7,163 nucleotides of DNA, taken from contig CAYTDM010000041.1 of assembly GCA_964436635.1 (NCBI GenBank), positions 1 through 7,163 on the forward strand, read 5' to 3'. This DNA comes from DASRQK01 sp964436635 (GTDB lineage: Bacteria; Bacteroidota; Bacteroidia; Sphingobacteriales; Sphingobacteriaceae). Position numbers and translations under genes: made by a program. The notes beneath the pieces are model-generated. The model did no database searches and had not been told where the DNA came from. It saw only the letters and a list, made by a program, of their open reading frames with translations. This document shows, piece by piece, positions 1 to 5,843 of this stretch. Positions within the stretch are counted from its first letter, which is position 1. Each line of letters starts with the position of its first letter.

Positions 1-188
1 TTAAAACCTATGTTTTGCCGCTTCAAGCCAAACACGGATCGTACCCATTAAGTTTTGTTGGCAGCATTGCGGCGACCCATGAAGACACATTAAGATCGGT
101 TGCTAAGGATTTTGGATGCTCGATCGACAAAATAATTCAAGAACCAATACACAATTTATTATTATATTATATTAACAAGCGAACATGA
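1..188 (+). CDS. BadF/BadG/BcrA/BcrD ATPase-family kinase, N-acetylglucosamine kinase-like (3' end only)
   Basis: The open frame enters at the left edge (first full codon at base 3) and gives 61 residues before TGA at 186-188. The 5' part, with the ATP-binding motifs, lies outside the window. The visible tail contains the segment PLSFVGSIAATHEDTLRSVA, followed by a KIIQEPIHNLLLYY-like end. As I remember the family, this matches the conserved C-terminus of Bacteroidota sugar kinases of the ASKHA fold annotated as N-acetylglucosamine kinase or BadF-type ATPase, where a 'FVGSVA' segment and a 'P...GL' end recur. Such enzymes phosphorylate an amino sugar with ATP in the cytoplasm. The stop overlaps the gap start codon as ATGA, so the two are probably co-transcribed and translationally coupled. 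The substrate cannot be told from this fragment. Confidence 0.7.
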   Translation, partial: KTYVLPLQAKHGSYPLSFVGSIAATHEDTLRSVAKDFGCSIDKIIQEPIHNLLLYYINKRT

Positions 189-1183
189 AAATAGGGATTA
201 ACGGATTTGGAAGAATCGGTAGATTAGCCTTTCGTGCAGCAATGCAACGAAATGATATTCAAGTAGTAGGAATTAATGATTTAGTAGAGCCAGAATACAT
301 GGCTTACATGTTGAAATACGACTCTACGCACGGCCGATTTGATGGAACGGTCGAAGTAAAAGAGGGAAATTTAGTTGTAAATGGTCAAACCATTCGGGTT
401 TCTGCGGAAAAAGACCCTTCAAATTTGAAATGGGATGCAGTGGGTGCTGAAGTTGTATTAGAGTGTACAGGATTGTTTTTAACCAAAGAAACTGCAGAAA
501 AACATTTATTAGCGGGTGCCAAAAAAGTTGTTTTATCTGCTCCCGCAAAAGGAGATGACATTCCAACCTTTGTAATGGGTGTAAACCACACAGCATTAAA
601 ACCGGAACATACAATCGTTTCAAACGCATCTTGCACCACCAATTGCTTAGCTCCAATGGCTAAAATTTTAAATGATAATTTTGGCATTGAAGAAGGGTTA
701 ATGAGTACCATTCACGCGGTAACCGCTACGCAAAAAACGGTCGATGGTCCTTCACAAAAAGACTGGAGAGGTGGACGCGGTGCTTATCAGAATATTATCC
801 CATCTTCTACAGGGGCAGCAAAAGCAGTCGGATTAGTTTTGCCAGAATTAAAAGGCAAGTTAACAGGCATGTCGTTTAGAGTTCCTGTACCTGATGTGTC
901 AGTAGTAGATTTAACGGTTCGATTGAAAAACCCAGCTACTTATGAAGAAATAAAACGAGTGTTCAAAGAGGCTTCAGAAGGTAGTATGAAGGGAATCGTG
1001 GGTTACACAGAAGATGAAGTTGTATCTGAAGACTTCAGAACAGACGATCGCACATGTATCTTTGATGCAAAAGCAGGTATTGCGTTAAGCGACACCTTTG
1101 TAAAAGTGGTTGGTTGGTACGATAATGAATGGGGCTATTCCAATAAATTAATTGATTTAACTACTTTAATCGGAAAAATATAA
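185..1183 (+). CDS. gap: Glyceraldehyde-3-phosphate dehydrogenase, class I
   Basis: This is a cytoplasmic glycolytic enzyme that oxidises glyceraldehyde 3-phosphate with NAD and phosphate to 1,3-bisphosphoglycerate. At 332 residues it has the usual family length. The N-terminal Rossmann motif GINGFGRIG is at residues 4-12. Asp32, after the second strand (IND), is the residue that normally favours NAD over NADP. The active-site signature SNASCTTNCLAP has the nucleophile Cys150, and His177 (STIHAVTATQKT) is the partner base. The phosphate-site loop SSTGAAKAVG is near 207-216, Arg232 lies in SFRVPVP, and WYDNEWGYSN closes the protein. The whole chain resembles E. coli GapA closely. The ATG at 185 is the natural start because the Rossmann motif follows at once. 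No clear Shine-Dalgarno sequence is visible. The gene overlaps its upstream neighbour by 4 bases and its downstream neighbour by 1. Confidence 0.98.
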   Translation: MKIGINGFGRIGRLAFRAAMQRNDIQVVGINDLVEPEYMAYMLKYDSTHGRFDGTVEVKEGNLVVNGQTIRVSAEKDPSNLKWDAVGAEVVLECTGLFLTKETAEKHLLAGAKKVVLSAPAKGDDIPTFVMGVNHTALKPEHTIVSNASCTTNCLAPMAKILNDNFGIEEGLMSTIHAVTATQKTVDGPSQKDWRGGRGAYQNIIPSSTGAAKAVGLVLPELKGKLTGMSFRVPVPDVSVVDLTVRLKNPATYEEIKRVFKEASEGSMKGIVGYTEDEVVSEDFRTDDRTCIFDAKAGIALSDTFVKVVGWYDNEWGYSNKLIDLTTLIGKI

Positions 1184-1428
1184 TGAGAACGCTTGCAGAA
1201 CTACCCCATCCTGATTTTAAAATCACCCTATTTTCAATGAATCAAAAATTCATTATAAAATTTGAACAAGGTGGGCTTGAGCAAGTGTATAAAGTTTCCG
1301 AATTGGATGTAATAGGCGGTGTGAATGGAGTGTTTGAACTCATAGATGAAGAGTTCTCAAACCATGTAAAGCATACCTTCGAGGTCATGCGAACTTCCTT
1401 TATGAGCACATATAAACGCCATAATTAA
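1183..1428 (+). CDS. Small conserved-looking protein of unknown function, coupled to gap
   Basis: This 81-residue protein starts with ATG at 1183, whose A is the last base of the gap TAA stop (TAATG). The overlap supports both the start and co-translation with gap. It has no signal peptide or membrane segment, so it is probably cytoplasmic. The first half (residues 12-40) alternates hydrophobic and polar residues, as in a small beta-sheet: KITLFSMNQKFIIKFEQG, then QVYKVSELDV. The second half (about 49-76) looks helical and mildly charged, with IDEEF and HTFEVM. I have a general memory of similar short proteins in Bacteroidota with an 'AE-P-KI-LF-WN-K-I-K-E' start and a 'DEEF' motif, but cannot name a family. 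A role tied to glycolysis is suggested only by position. It is the last gene before the hairpin at 1463-1495. Confidence 0.75.
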   Translation: MRTLAELPHPDFKITLFSMNQKFIIKFEQGGLEQVYKVSELDVIGGVNGVFELIDEEFSNHVKHTFEVMRTSFMSTYKRHN

Positions 1429-1462
1429 ATCGATTAGATTTCAACATAATTTATTCCAATCT

Positions 1463-1498
1463 ACTAAATCTGCAGCTCAAAACTGCAGATTTAGTTTT
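1463..1498 (+). terminator. Perfect 13-bp hairpin ending the kinase-gap operon, shared with the end of the convergent gene
   Basis: ACTAAATCTGCAG at 1463-1475 pairs perfectly with CTGCAGATTTAGT at 1483-1495 around a 7-base loop. On the + strand the right arm runs into TTTT (1495-1498) and then AGC, a short U-tract that fits an intrinsic terminator. On the - strand no U-run follows, so stopping in that direction is less certain. The right arm and loop also encode the last residues and the TGA stop of the convergent outer-membrane protein gene. Confidence 0.75.
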
Positions 1499-4104
1499 AG
1501 CATACATCTAAACGGTTGCACGAAATACGTGTATTCAGCATAGCTTCTATGGCTGTAGTTTTGGTAAAGAATTTTATCTTGGTTAAACAAATTTGATCCA
1601 TTAAGTTCTGCACGTAATTTACCTCTTTTATATGCGATCTTACCTTGTAAATCGTGAAACCAAGCATGTGGAAAACCTTTGTTCTTATAGGACACACTCA
1701 GCTGTTTAATGGAGATTTGAAAATTTTCACCCCAACCAAAGTATACATCCACAAAATGTTGCCAATCCATATACAAGTTCTTTTGTAATGCATCAACACC
1801 CTCGTTAAGCATTCGGTATTGACTTGTCTTAACCTTATTTCCAAGATGAAAATTAAACACGCCGTCAAATGCAGATCGAAGTTCTGTGCCAATGCTTTGA
1901 CTTAGGTTCATTTGCACTCCATTTTGATACAATCCGACAATTTGCGGACGCTGTTTCCCAAAAGTAGCCATGGTGTTTACTTTCAAATTGACCGACCAAT
2001 CTTGAATAAATAGATCCCAAGTATTTTGAATGGCCGATTCAAATTGGTTATTCAACCAAGTTTTCTCTAAAAAAAGTGAGCTTTCATAAACTCGAGTTGA
2101 ATTACCTAATTGTTTTTGAAACCAAATCAGATAAAATAAAGTATTAAACGTATTGCTTGTGACCGCATTTCCATACGTGTGATTTATCACCACGATGGTA
2201 GATTGATCCAATTCATTCGTCGGCAATCCTAATATTTTGGTACTGTTACTTATTTGAATGGGATAAGGTAAACGATCGTGCAACATTGGATAAGCATATG
2301 CCTGACTGATGGATGCACTAAATTGCTGATAATTTTTACCCAATAAAGAAAAGCGTATTCCTGGTTCGAAAAATGTTTTTGACATCCAAGTAGTTGGATG
2401 CTCAATAGGCTTGTTTTGTTCATTTATCAAATGGTTCAGGCTTAACTTACTTTCTACTTCGAGCACATCGTATAAGATAATTGTCCACTTCCCTGATAAG
2501 CGAGATTGTGATTGAAATTCTCGATGGGCTTGCATCAATTTTAATGCATTAAAATGAAAATACTGCTCCATTTGTAAGGTCATAACTCCCGCATTTTTAA
2601 ACTTTTCGACCCATGTTGATTTTGCATTGGCAAGCGCAAAGGATTGCCCTAAATCAATAGTGTTATGCGTAGGAGGAATCCTATCAACGTCATAATCTAC
2701 CTGTTCTTTTTGACCCTGAAACATAACTCGGAATTCATTTAACCAAGCCACTTGATTCGATATGCGCTTATTAAATAGAACAGTATGTGCACTTTGTACA
2801 CGTTCCATTTCTACAGCTTGTGTGGTAGATAACTCATTCAAACTGTATTGATTCGCTATCATTCCCTTATTAATTGAAAAATTGCTTTGAATGGAGAAGT
2901 AATGTTGTTCATGCCCTTCGTTTTCAAATTGAAAACCAAATAAGTAATCCTTGCTTAGCCGCTCATTTTTAAATTTTTCATTATGTAAAATAGACAAGGT
3001 ATCTAAATTATACACCGTATTCCTCTGATGCCTGTGTAAAGGTTTCGCCAGGTCAAAGTGACTCAGAATCTTAAACTTTTTCTTTTCTTGAACCGGTATA
3101 ACCGCATTCAATGCGTGAATACGTTGATCACCTTCCATCACCATTCGATGAGGTATATCCAAAGGTAGGATCGGAGCATCAGATGATAAAAACGTAAAGC
3201 CCTTCCAAGCAGTTCCCATATTTTGATCACCCAAAGGTTCCTCATAATATTTTCTTGTTAGTTGGTTTTGGTATCGTTTACCTAAGGTATTAAAAGCTTG
3301 GGTGGTAAATAAGCTAAAAGTGTCACCGATCCTTATGGCATCCAAACCAATATCCCAATCACTCCCAGATACAGGGTTCCCACTTACAAAAGATTGTCCA
3401 ATCCATGCATGTTGATAAGCATCTTTTAATTTCAAATTCAAGGCTAATTTATTGGAATGGGTCAAACCTGTTAACACCTTATTGTCTTGAAAATTTCGCA
3501 ATAATTCCACATCTTCCAAGGCATAAATAGGAAAGTTATTTGTGATTAACCCATAATCAACATCGAGTAAATCCACGCCCCCAATCATAATGCGTTCTAC
3601 TCTTTTATTCCCATAACGTACAGTCCCATCTTCGTCCACCCTAAACCCTGGAATTTTTGCTAACACATCTTTTAAATAAACTTCATGTCCATTTAAATAC
3701 CTGTCTGCATGAAAACGAACCGTATCCCCTATTGTATACTTTGGAGCATGAATGATTACCTCCTCAATATCATAATGTGCCATTGCTAAGAATATATTTA
3801 TAACCTCATTCCAAGAATCCAAAGAACTGTTTATAGTAGAAGTATAAATTTCATAGCCCATGGATTGCACACGAATAAACCTTTCACTTTTTTCTGTGAG
3901 GTGGAAGTTCACTTTGCCCCATTCATTTGTAATGGCATAGTTTGATTGCGTGAGTAAAGAATCTTTCCCTAAATACACTTGTGCTCCAGAAATTGGTAAG
4001 CTATCATGCGCACTAAACACTTGTATAGTTTGCATAACTTGCCCTAAAATAATTTTGGAAGGCAAGACCAATATTAGGAAAATGAACACCCATTTAAGGT
4101 TCAT
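1477..4104 (-). CDS. TonB-dependent receptor-like outer-membrane protein with carboxypeptidase-regulatory-like N-terminus
   Basis: I place the start at ATG 4104, giving 875 residues. This puts a signal peptide at the N-terminus (MNLKWVFIFLILVLPSKIIL, then GQ). An in-frame GTG at 4134 would add ten polar residues in front of it. Residues about 25-105 look like a CarboxypepD_reg or CNA-B type beta-sandwich (PISGAQVYLG, TNEWGKVNFHL, VQSMGYEIY). Residues 112-121 (DIEEVIIHAP) sit where SusC-type proteins carry a TonB-box-like EVVV segment. Residues about 125-230 form the plug, with DTVRFHADRYLNG, DVLAKIPGFRVDEDGTV, ERIMIGGVDLLD and KLALNLKLKD. The rest alternates as expected for a beta-barrel and ends in Phe. 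This matches the Bacteroidota receptor class encoded next to GLPGLI proteins; that it uses TonB is inferred. It overlaps the GLPGLI gene by 11 bases. The ligand is unknown. Confidence 0.85.
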   Translation of the reverse strand: MNLKWVFIFLILVLPSKIILGQVMQTIQVFSAHDSLPISGAQVYLGKDSLLTQSNYAITNEWGKVNFHLTEKSERFIRVQSMGYEIYTSTINSSLDSWNEVINIFLAMAHYDIEEVIIHAPKYTIGDTVRFHADRYLNGHEVYLKDVLAKIPGFRVDEDGTVRYGNKRVERIMIGGVDLLDVDYGLITNNFPIYALEDVELLRNFQDNKVLTGLTHSNKLALNLKLKDAYQHAWIGQSFVSGNPVSGSDWDIGLDAIRIGDTFSLFTTQAFNTLGKRYQNQLTRKYYEEPLGDQNMGTAWKGFTFLSSDAPILPLDIPHRMVMEGDQRIHALNAVIPVQEKKKFKILSHFDLAKPLHRHQRNTVYNLDTLSILHNEKFKNERLSKDYLFGFQFENEGHEQHYFSIQSNFSINKGMIANQYSLNELSTTQAVEMERVQSAHTVLFNKRISNQVAWLNEFRVMFQGQKEQVDYDVDRIPPTHNTIDLGQSFALANAKSTWVEKFKNAGVMTLQMEQYFHFNALKLMQAHREFQSQSRLSGKWTIILYDVLEVESKLSLNHLINEQNKPIEHPTTWMSKTFFEPGIRFSLLGKNYQQFSASISQAYAYPMLHDRLPYPIQISNSTKILGLPTNELDQSTIVVINHTYGNAVTSNTFNTLFYLIWFQKQLGNSTRVYESSLFLEKTWLNNQFESAIQNTWDLFIQDWSVNLKVNTMATFGKQRPQIVGLYQNGVQMNLSQSIGTELRSAFDGVFNFHLGNKVKTSQYRMLNEGVDALQKNLYMDWQHFVDVYFGWGENFQISIKQLSVSYKNKGFPHAWFHDLQGKIAYKRGKLRAELNGSNLFNQDKILYQNYSHRSYAEYTYFVQPFRCMLKLNLQF

Positions 4105-4870
4105 ACCGATCAATTGACTTAATTCCCGATGCACTCACTTGCACATTGAATTCCCTACCAAATCGGCTCGATAATTTTTTCTTCAGTTGAGAAAAATAAG
4201 CCTCCAATTTATTCAAATATTCAACTTGAGATATGGAAATTGCTTCAGATTGTATAAAAGAAATCGCATCTTTTGGAATACCATCGATTCGCTTAAAGGA
4301 TTTTAAATGAAAATATACTTCATTTGCATCGTCATTAGCTTGTATGATTAATCCCGGCAGATCATGAAGTTTCCAAGGCCCAAAACCGATTGGAATGCGG
4401 TCCGTATACCAAACTGAATAGTGTCTACCTCCAATTATTGCACTTGCTCGCTTGCATAAATACCCTTGAATAAGCTTTTCTTCGGGTAATAGATCCCATT
4501 TTATAGGAGTATACGGTTCAGTCACTTGATAGGAATTAGGGTCGCCAGGTAATTGATCCAAACGTAAAAAAGTCTGTTGCATCCGTTGCGTCCATAAATA
4601 AAAAGTGCTTGAATCCTGTACATTAAAAGTATATTTATGTAGTACACTATCTACGACCGTTAAATTATTAGTGTTAGCATTCAATATCGGTTGATATATA
4701 AAAATGGCTTCATTGGGTTGAACATAAAGGCGTGCTTGATAAGATTTGGTGCCATCCAAATTCAACTCCATTTCATACTCCATTTCGTAAAGAATACGCT
4801 CTTGTCCATGAACAACTTGGCACGCCCATGCCCCATGCATGAGCCAAAGAAAAATGAATAAATACCTCAT
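4094..4870 (-). CDS. GLPGLI-family secreted protein
   Basis: This 258-residue protein has an N-terminal export signal (MRYLFIFLWLMHGAWA, with cleavage likely within about residues 17-22), so it acts in the periplasm or at the outer membrane. The family signature is clear. WDLLPEEKLIQGYLCKRA (residues 125-142) is followed by GGRHYSVWYTDRIPI, then GPWKLHDLPGLIIQ at 164-177. The name-giving motif reads DLPGLI rather than GLPGLI, with LPGLI at 171-175. Family members are usually 220-290 residues long and mostly beta-strand. The C-terminal part (about 214-240) looks helical and lysine-rich. Genes of this family are typically placed directly before a carboxypeptidase-like TonB-dependent receptor gene, as here, where the two overlap by 11 bases. 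The biochemical function of the family is not established to my knowledge. No Shine-Dalgarno sequence is visible, and only 27 bases separate the ATG from the upstream hairpin. Confidence 0.93.
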   Translation of the reverse strand: MRYLFIFLWLMHGAWACQVVHGQERILYEMEYEMELNLDGTKSYQARLYVQPNEAIFIYQPILNANTNNLTVVDSVLHKYTFNVQDSSTFYLWTQRMQQTFLRLDQLPGDPNSYQVTEPYTPIKWDLLPEEKLIQGYLCKRASAIIGGRHYSVWYTDRIPIGFGPWKLHDLPGLIIQANDDANEVYFHLKSFKRIDGIPKDAISFIQSEAISISQVEYLNKLEAYFSQLKKKLSSRFGREFNVQVSASGIKSIDRYEP

Positions 4871-4897
4871 AAAATCAATAATTAAAAATTAGAAATT

Positions 4898-4931
4898 ATG
4901 GAGATGCTGACCAAAAAGGTAGCATCTCCAT
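4898..4931 (-). terminator. Strong hairpin between the small secreted gene and the GLPGLI gene (terminator or attenuator)
   Basis: ATGGAGATGCT at 4898-4908 pairs perfectly with AGCATCTCCAT at 4921-4931. After a one-base bulge (4909), a further ACC/GGT pairs around a five-base loop (4913-4917). In the - direction the stem is followed by AATTTCTAATTTTTAATT, which is T-rich though interrupted. It lies 30 bases after the stop of the small secreted gene and 27 bases before the GLPGLI start. Only that 27-base AT-rich stretch remains for a downstream promoter, so partial termination, or 3'-end protection of the upstream message, is more likely than a hard operon boundary. Confidence 0.7.
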
Positions 4932-4961
4932 GTTGTGGTACATACGCTTAAAAAGCTTCAA

Positions 4962-5354
4962 TTATAGGATTTGAACCGCTTTTCTGATCTCATTTAACAC
5001 CATATTTGCGATTTTACCACCTTCTTTAGCAATTAAAGAGCATGGCCCACTTACTTCAACCGTAATCTCCACAGAAGCCAATCCCACATTCACTTTTCCC
5101 GTCACACTCGCTTTACAAGTCAATTCTGCAGCATTACTAATTAAAGGATTATTAAAAACGGACTCTATAGAAGCCGCTAATTCTTCAAGCGTTTTATTCG
5201 TCACGTCACCAAGATCCAAATGTACCTCCACTTCATTCGAATGGAACTTAAATTCGTACACATCCATTTGAGTTTCATTACTCGTTTTAGCCCACACAGC
5301 ATTTCCCATCATCCACATCACCATGGAAAAAGCTAATACAATTGTTTTTTTCAT
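4962..5354 (-). CDS. Small secreted protein of unknown family with two cysteines
   Basis: I do not recognise this protein. From ATG 5354 it has 130 residues. The start is chosen because a classic signal peptide follows: MKK, a hydrophobic stretch and then AVWA, with cleavage likely after Ala22. An in-frame GTG at 5453 would add 33 charged residues ahead of the signal and is unlikely. The mature part of about 108 residues is predicted by eye as strand (VYEFKFHSNEVEVHLDLGDV), helix (TLEELAASIESVFNN), two strands (TCKASVTGKVNV and ASVEITVEVSGPC) and a C-terminal helix (GKIANMVLNEIRKAVQIL). Cys80 and Cys105 sit at opposite ends of the two-strand segment and could form a disulfide after export. 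There is no lipobox or membrane anchor. It lies between a small regulator and the GLPGLI/receptor pair on the same strand and could be their partner or ligand; that is speculation. Confidence 0.8.
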   Translation of the reverse strand: MKKTIVLAFSMVMWMMGNAVWAKTSNETQMDVYEFKFHSNEVEVHLDLGDVTNKTLEELAASIESVFNNPLISNAAELTCKASVTGKVNVGLASVEITVEVSGPCSLIAKEGGKIANMVLNEIRKAVQIL

Positions 5355-5429
5355 TTCATTAGTTTTTTCGTTCCTCCCAATCCTGTTATAGGCCGCTCGG
5401 GTTTCGCCTTTTTTTTCGATGCATCGTAT

Positions 5430-5457
5430 TACAAAGGTGGCCGAACTCACCACACAA
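5430..5457 (-). promoter_or_regulatory. Weak candidate promoter for the small secreted gene
   Basis: On the - strand the box CACCTTTGTA (5430-5439) resembles the Bacteroidota -7 element TAnnTTTG with its first base changed. A TTG at 5455-5457 could serve as the -33 element, but the 15-base spacer is shorter than usual. It would give a leader of about 70 bases before the ATG at 5354. The gene could instead be read from the regulator's promoter through the 135-base gap. Confidence 0.3.
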
Positions 5458-5489
5458 AAAAAGCATTGTTAATCAAAAGTAAATTATTT

Positions 5490-5738
5490 TTAATTTTCAG
5501 TTATTTTATAAAATCGACAGATCAATTCAATTTCATAAGGTTCTTCATAGAAATACGTCTTCAATTTTCTATCATAACAAATCGGTGCACCCATTAATTT
5601 AAGTTCTTCAATAATCCGTGAAAGTCTTGATACTGAAATATTCATACGCTTAGAAAACTCCATAGGCGTACCGGTATTTCTCGCTGAAATCAGCAAGTGC
5701 ATGCGTTGAATTCGCTCCATATAGTTTAATAATTTCAT
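5490..5738 (-). CDS. Stand-alone small helix-turn-helix regulator (HTH_11/WYL-type N-terminal fold)
   Basis: This 82-residue protein is almost entirely one DNA-binding domain. Residues 7-19 (MERIQRMHLLISA) form a first helix. TPMEFSKRMNISVSRLSRIIEELKLMGAPI (about 24-53) is a typical helix-turn-helix in which a sampled helix is followed by the recognition helix SVSRLSRIIEELK. ICYDRKLKTYFYEEP looks like the wing hairpin. This arrangement matches the N-terminal winged helix of DeoR/WYL-type regulators, but no effector-binding domain follows and the reading frame is intact. It probably acts as a dimer or with a partner. It may regulate itself and the three downstream genes on the same strand, which begin 135 bases later. 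ATG 5738 gives the full frame; ATG 5720 (Met7) would still keep the whole domain. A well-matched promoter lies just upstream. Confidence 0.8.
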   Translation of the reverse strand: MKLLNYMERIQRMHLLISARNTGTPMEFSKRMNISVSRLSRIIEELKLMGAPICYDRKLKTYFYEEPYEIELICRFYKITEN

Positions 5739-5761
5739 AGCATTTCTATTTAATTCTCACG

Positions 5762-5788
5762 CAAATATAGTAAATATATTTAACCCAA
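5762..5788 (-). promoter_or_regulatory. Bacteroidota-type promoter for the HTH regulator
   Basis: On the - strand, TATATTTG at 5762-5769 matches the -7 element TAnnTTTG exactly. TTG at 5786-5788 is a candidate -33 element with a 16-base spacer, about one base below the usual range. Transcription would begin near 5755, leaving a leader of only some 15 bases before the ATG at 5738. The spacer contains the perfect 12-base palindrome TAAATATATTTA (5771-5782), which could be an operator but may only reflect AT-rich sequence. Confidence 0.6.
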
Positions 5789-5809
5789 GATTAATTCGTG
5801 AATCCCTTT

Positions 5810-5837
5810 TACATTTACACAGATTGGCTTAACTTTA
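5810..5837 (+). promoter_or_regulatory. Weak candidate promoter region for rnhA
   Basis: Two near matches to TAnnTTTG lie before the ATG at 5844: TACATTTA (5810-5817) and TAACTTTA (5830-5837). Both lack the final G and neither has a TTG at a good distance. The first would leave a leader of about 20 bases, and the second an almost leaderless message. The gene must be read from this 105-base divergent gap, since nothing on the + strand precedes it. Confidence 0.25.
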
Positions 5838-5843
5838 CAACGT

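Noticed and set aside
324..711. Two - strand open frames of about 110 residues opposite gap
   Set aside because: They lie wholly within the coding sequence of a certain gap gene, have low-complexity, unbalanced composition (rich in Leu, Pro and Phe) and show no domain. They are antisense shadows.
1497..1892. Two short - strand frames (1497-1697, 1698-1892) inside the outer-membrane protein gene
   Set aside because: They overlap an intact long frame on the same strand in another phase and have no recognisable content.
4105..4134. Upstream GTG start at 4134 for the receptor-like gene
   Set aside because: It would add ten polar residues in front of a textbook signal peptide. ATG 4104 gives a normal export signal and a small overlap with the GLPGLI gene.
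4962..5354. Reading the small secreted gene as a RiPP or bacteriocin precursor
   Set aside because: It has a Sec signal peptide and a folded-looking mature part of about 108 residues, with no double-glycine leader, no Cys/Ser/Thr-rich core and no modification enzyme or dedicated transporter nearby.
5351..5359. Two-codon upstream frame ATG AAA TGA overlapping the start of the small secreted gene
   Set aside because: It is very short and expected by chance in an A-rich leader, and nothing else supports a leader peptide.
5355..5453. N-terminal extension of the small secreted protein from GTG 5453
   Set aside because: The extra 33 residues are charged and would bury the signal peptide. The segment also holds the promoter-like box and reads better as a leader.
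5481..5496. Inverted repeat AAATTA/TAATTT at the stop of the HTH gene
   Set aside because: The stem is only six A/T pairs and is not followed by a clean T-run in the - direction, so it is too weak to call a terminator.
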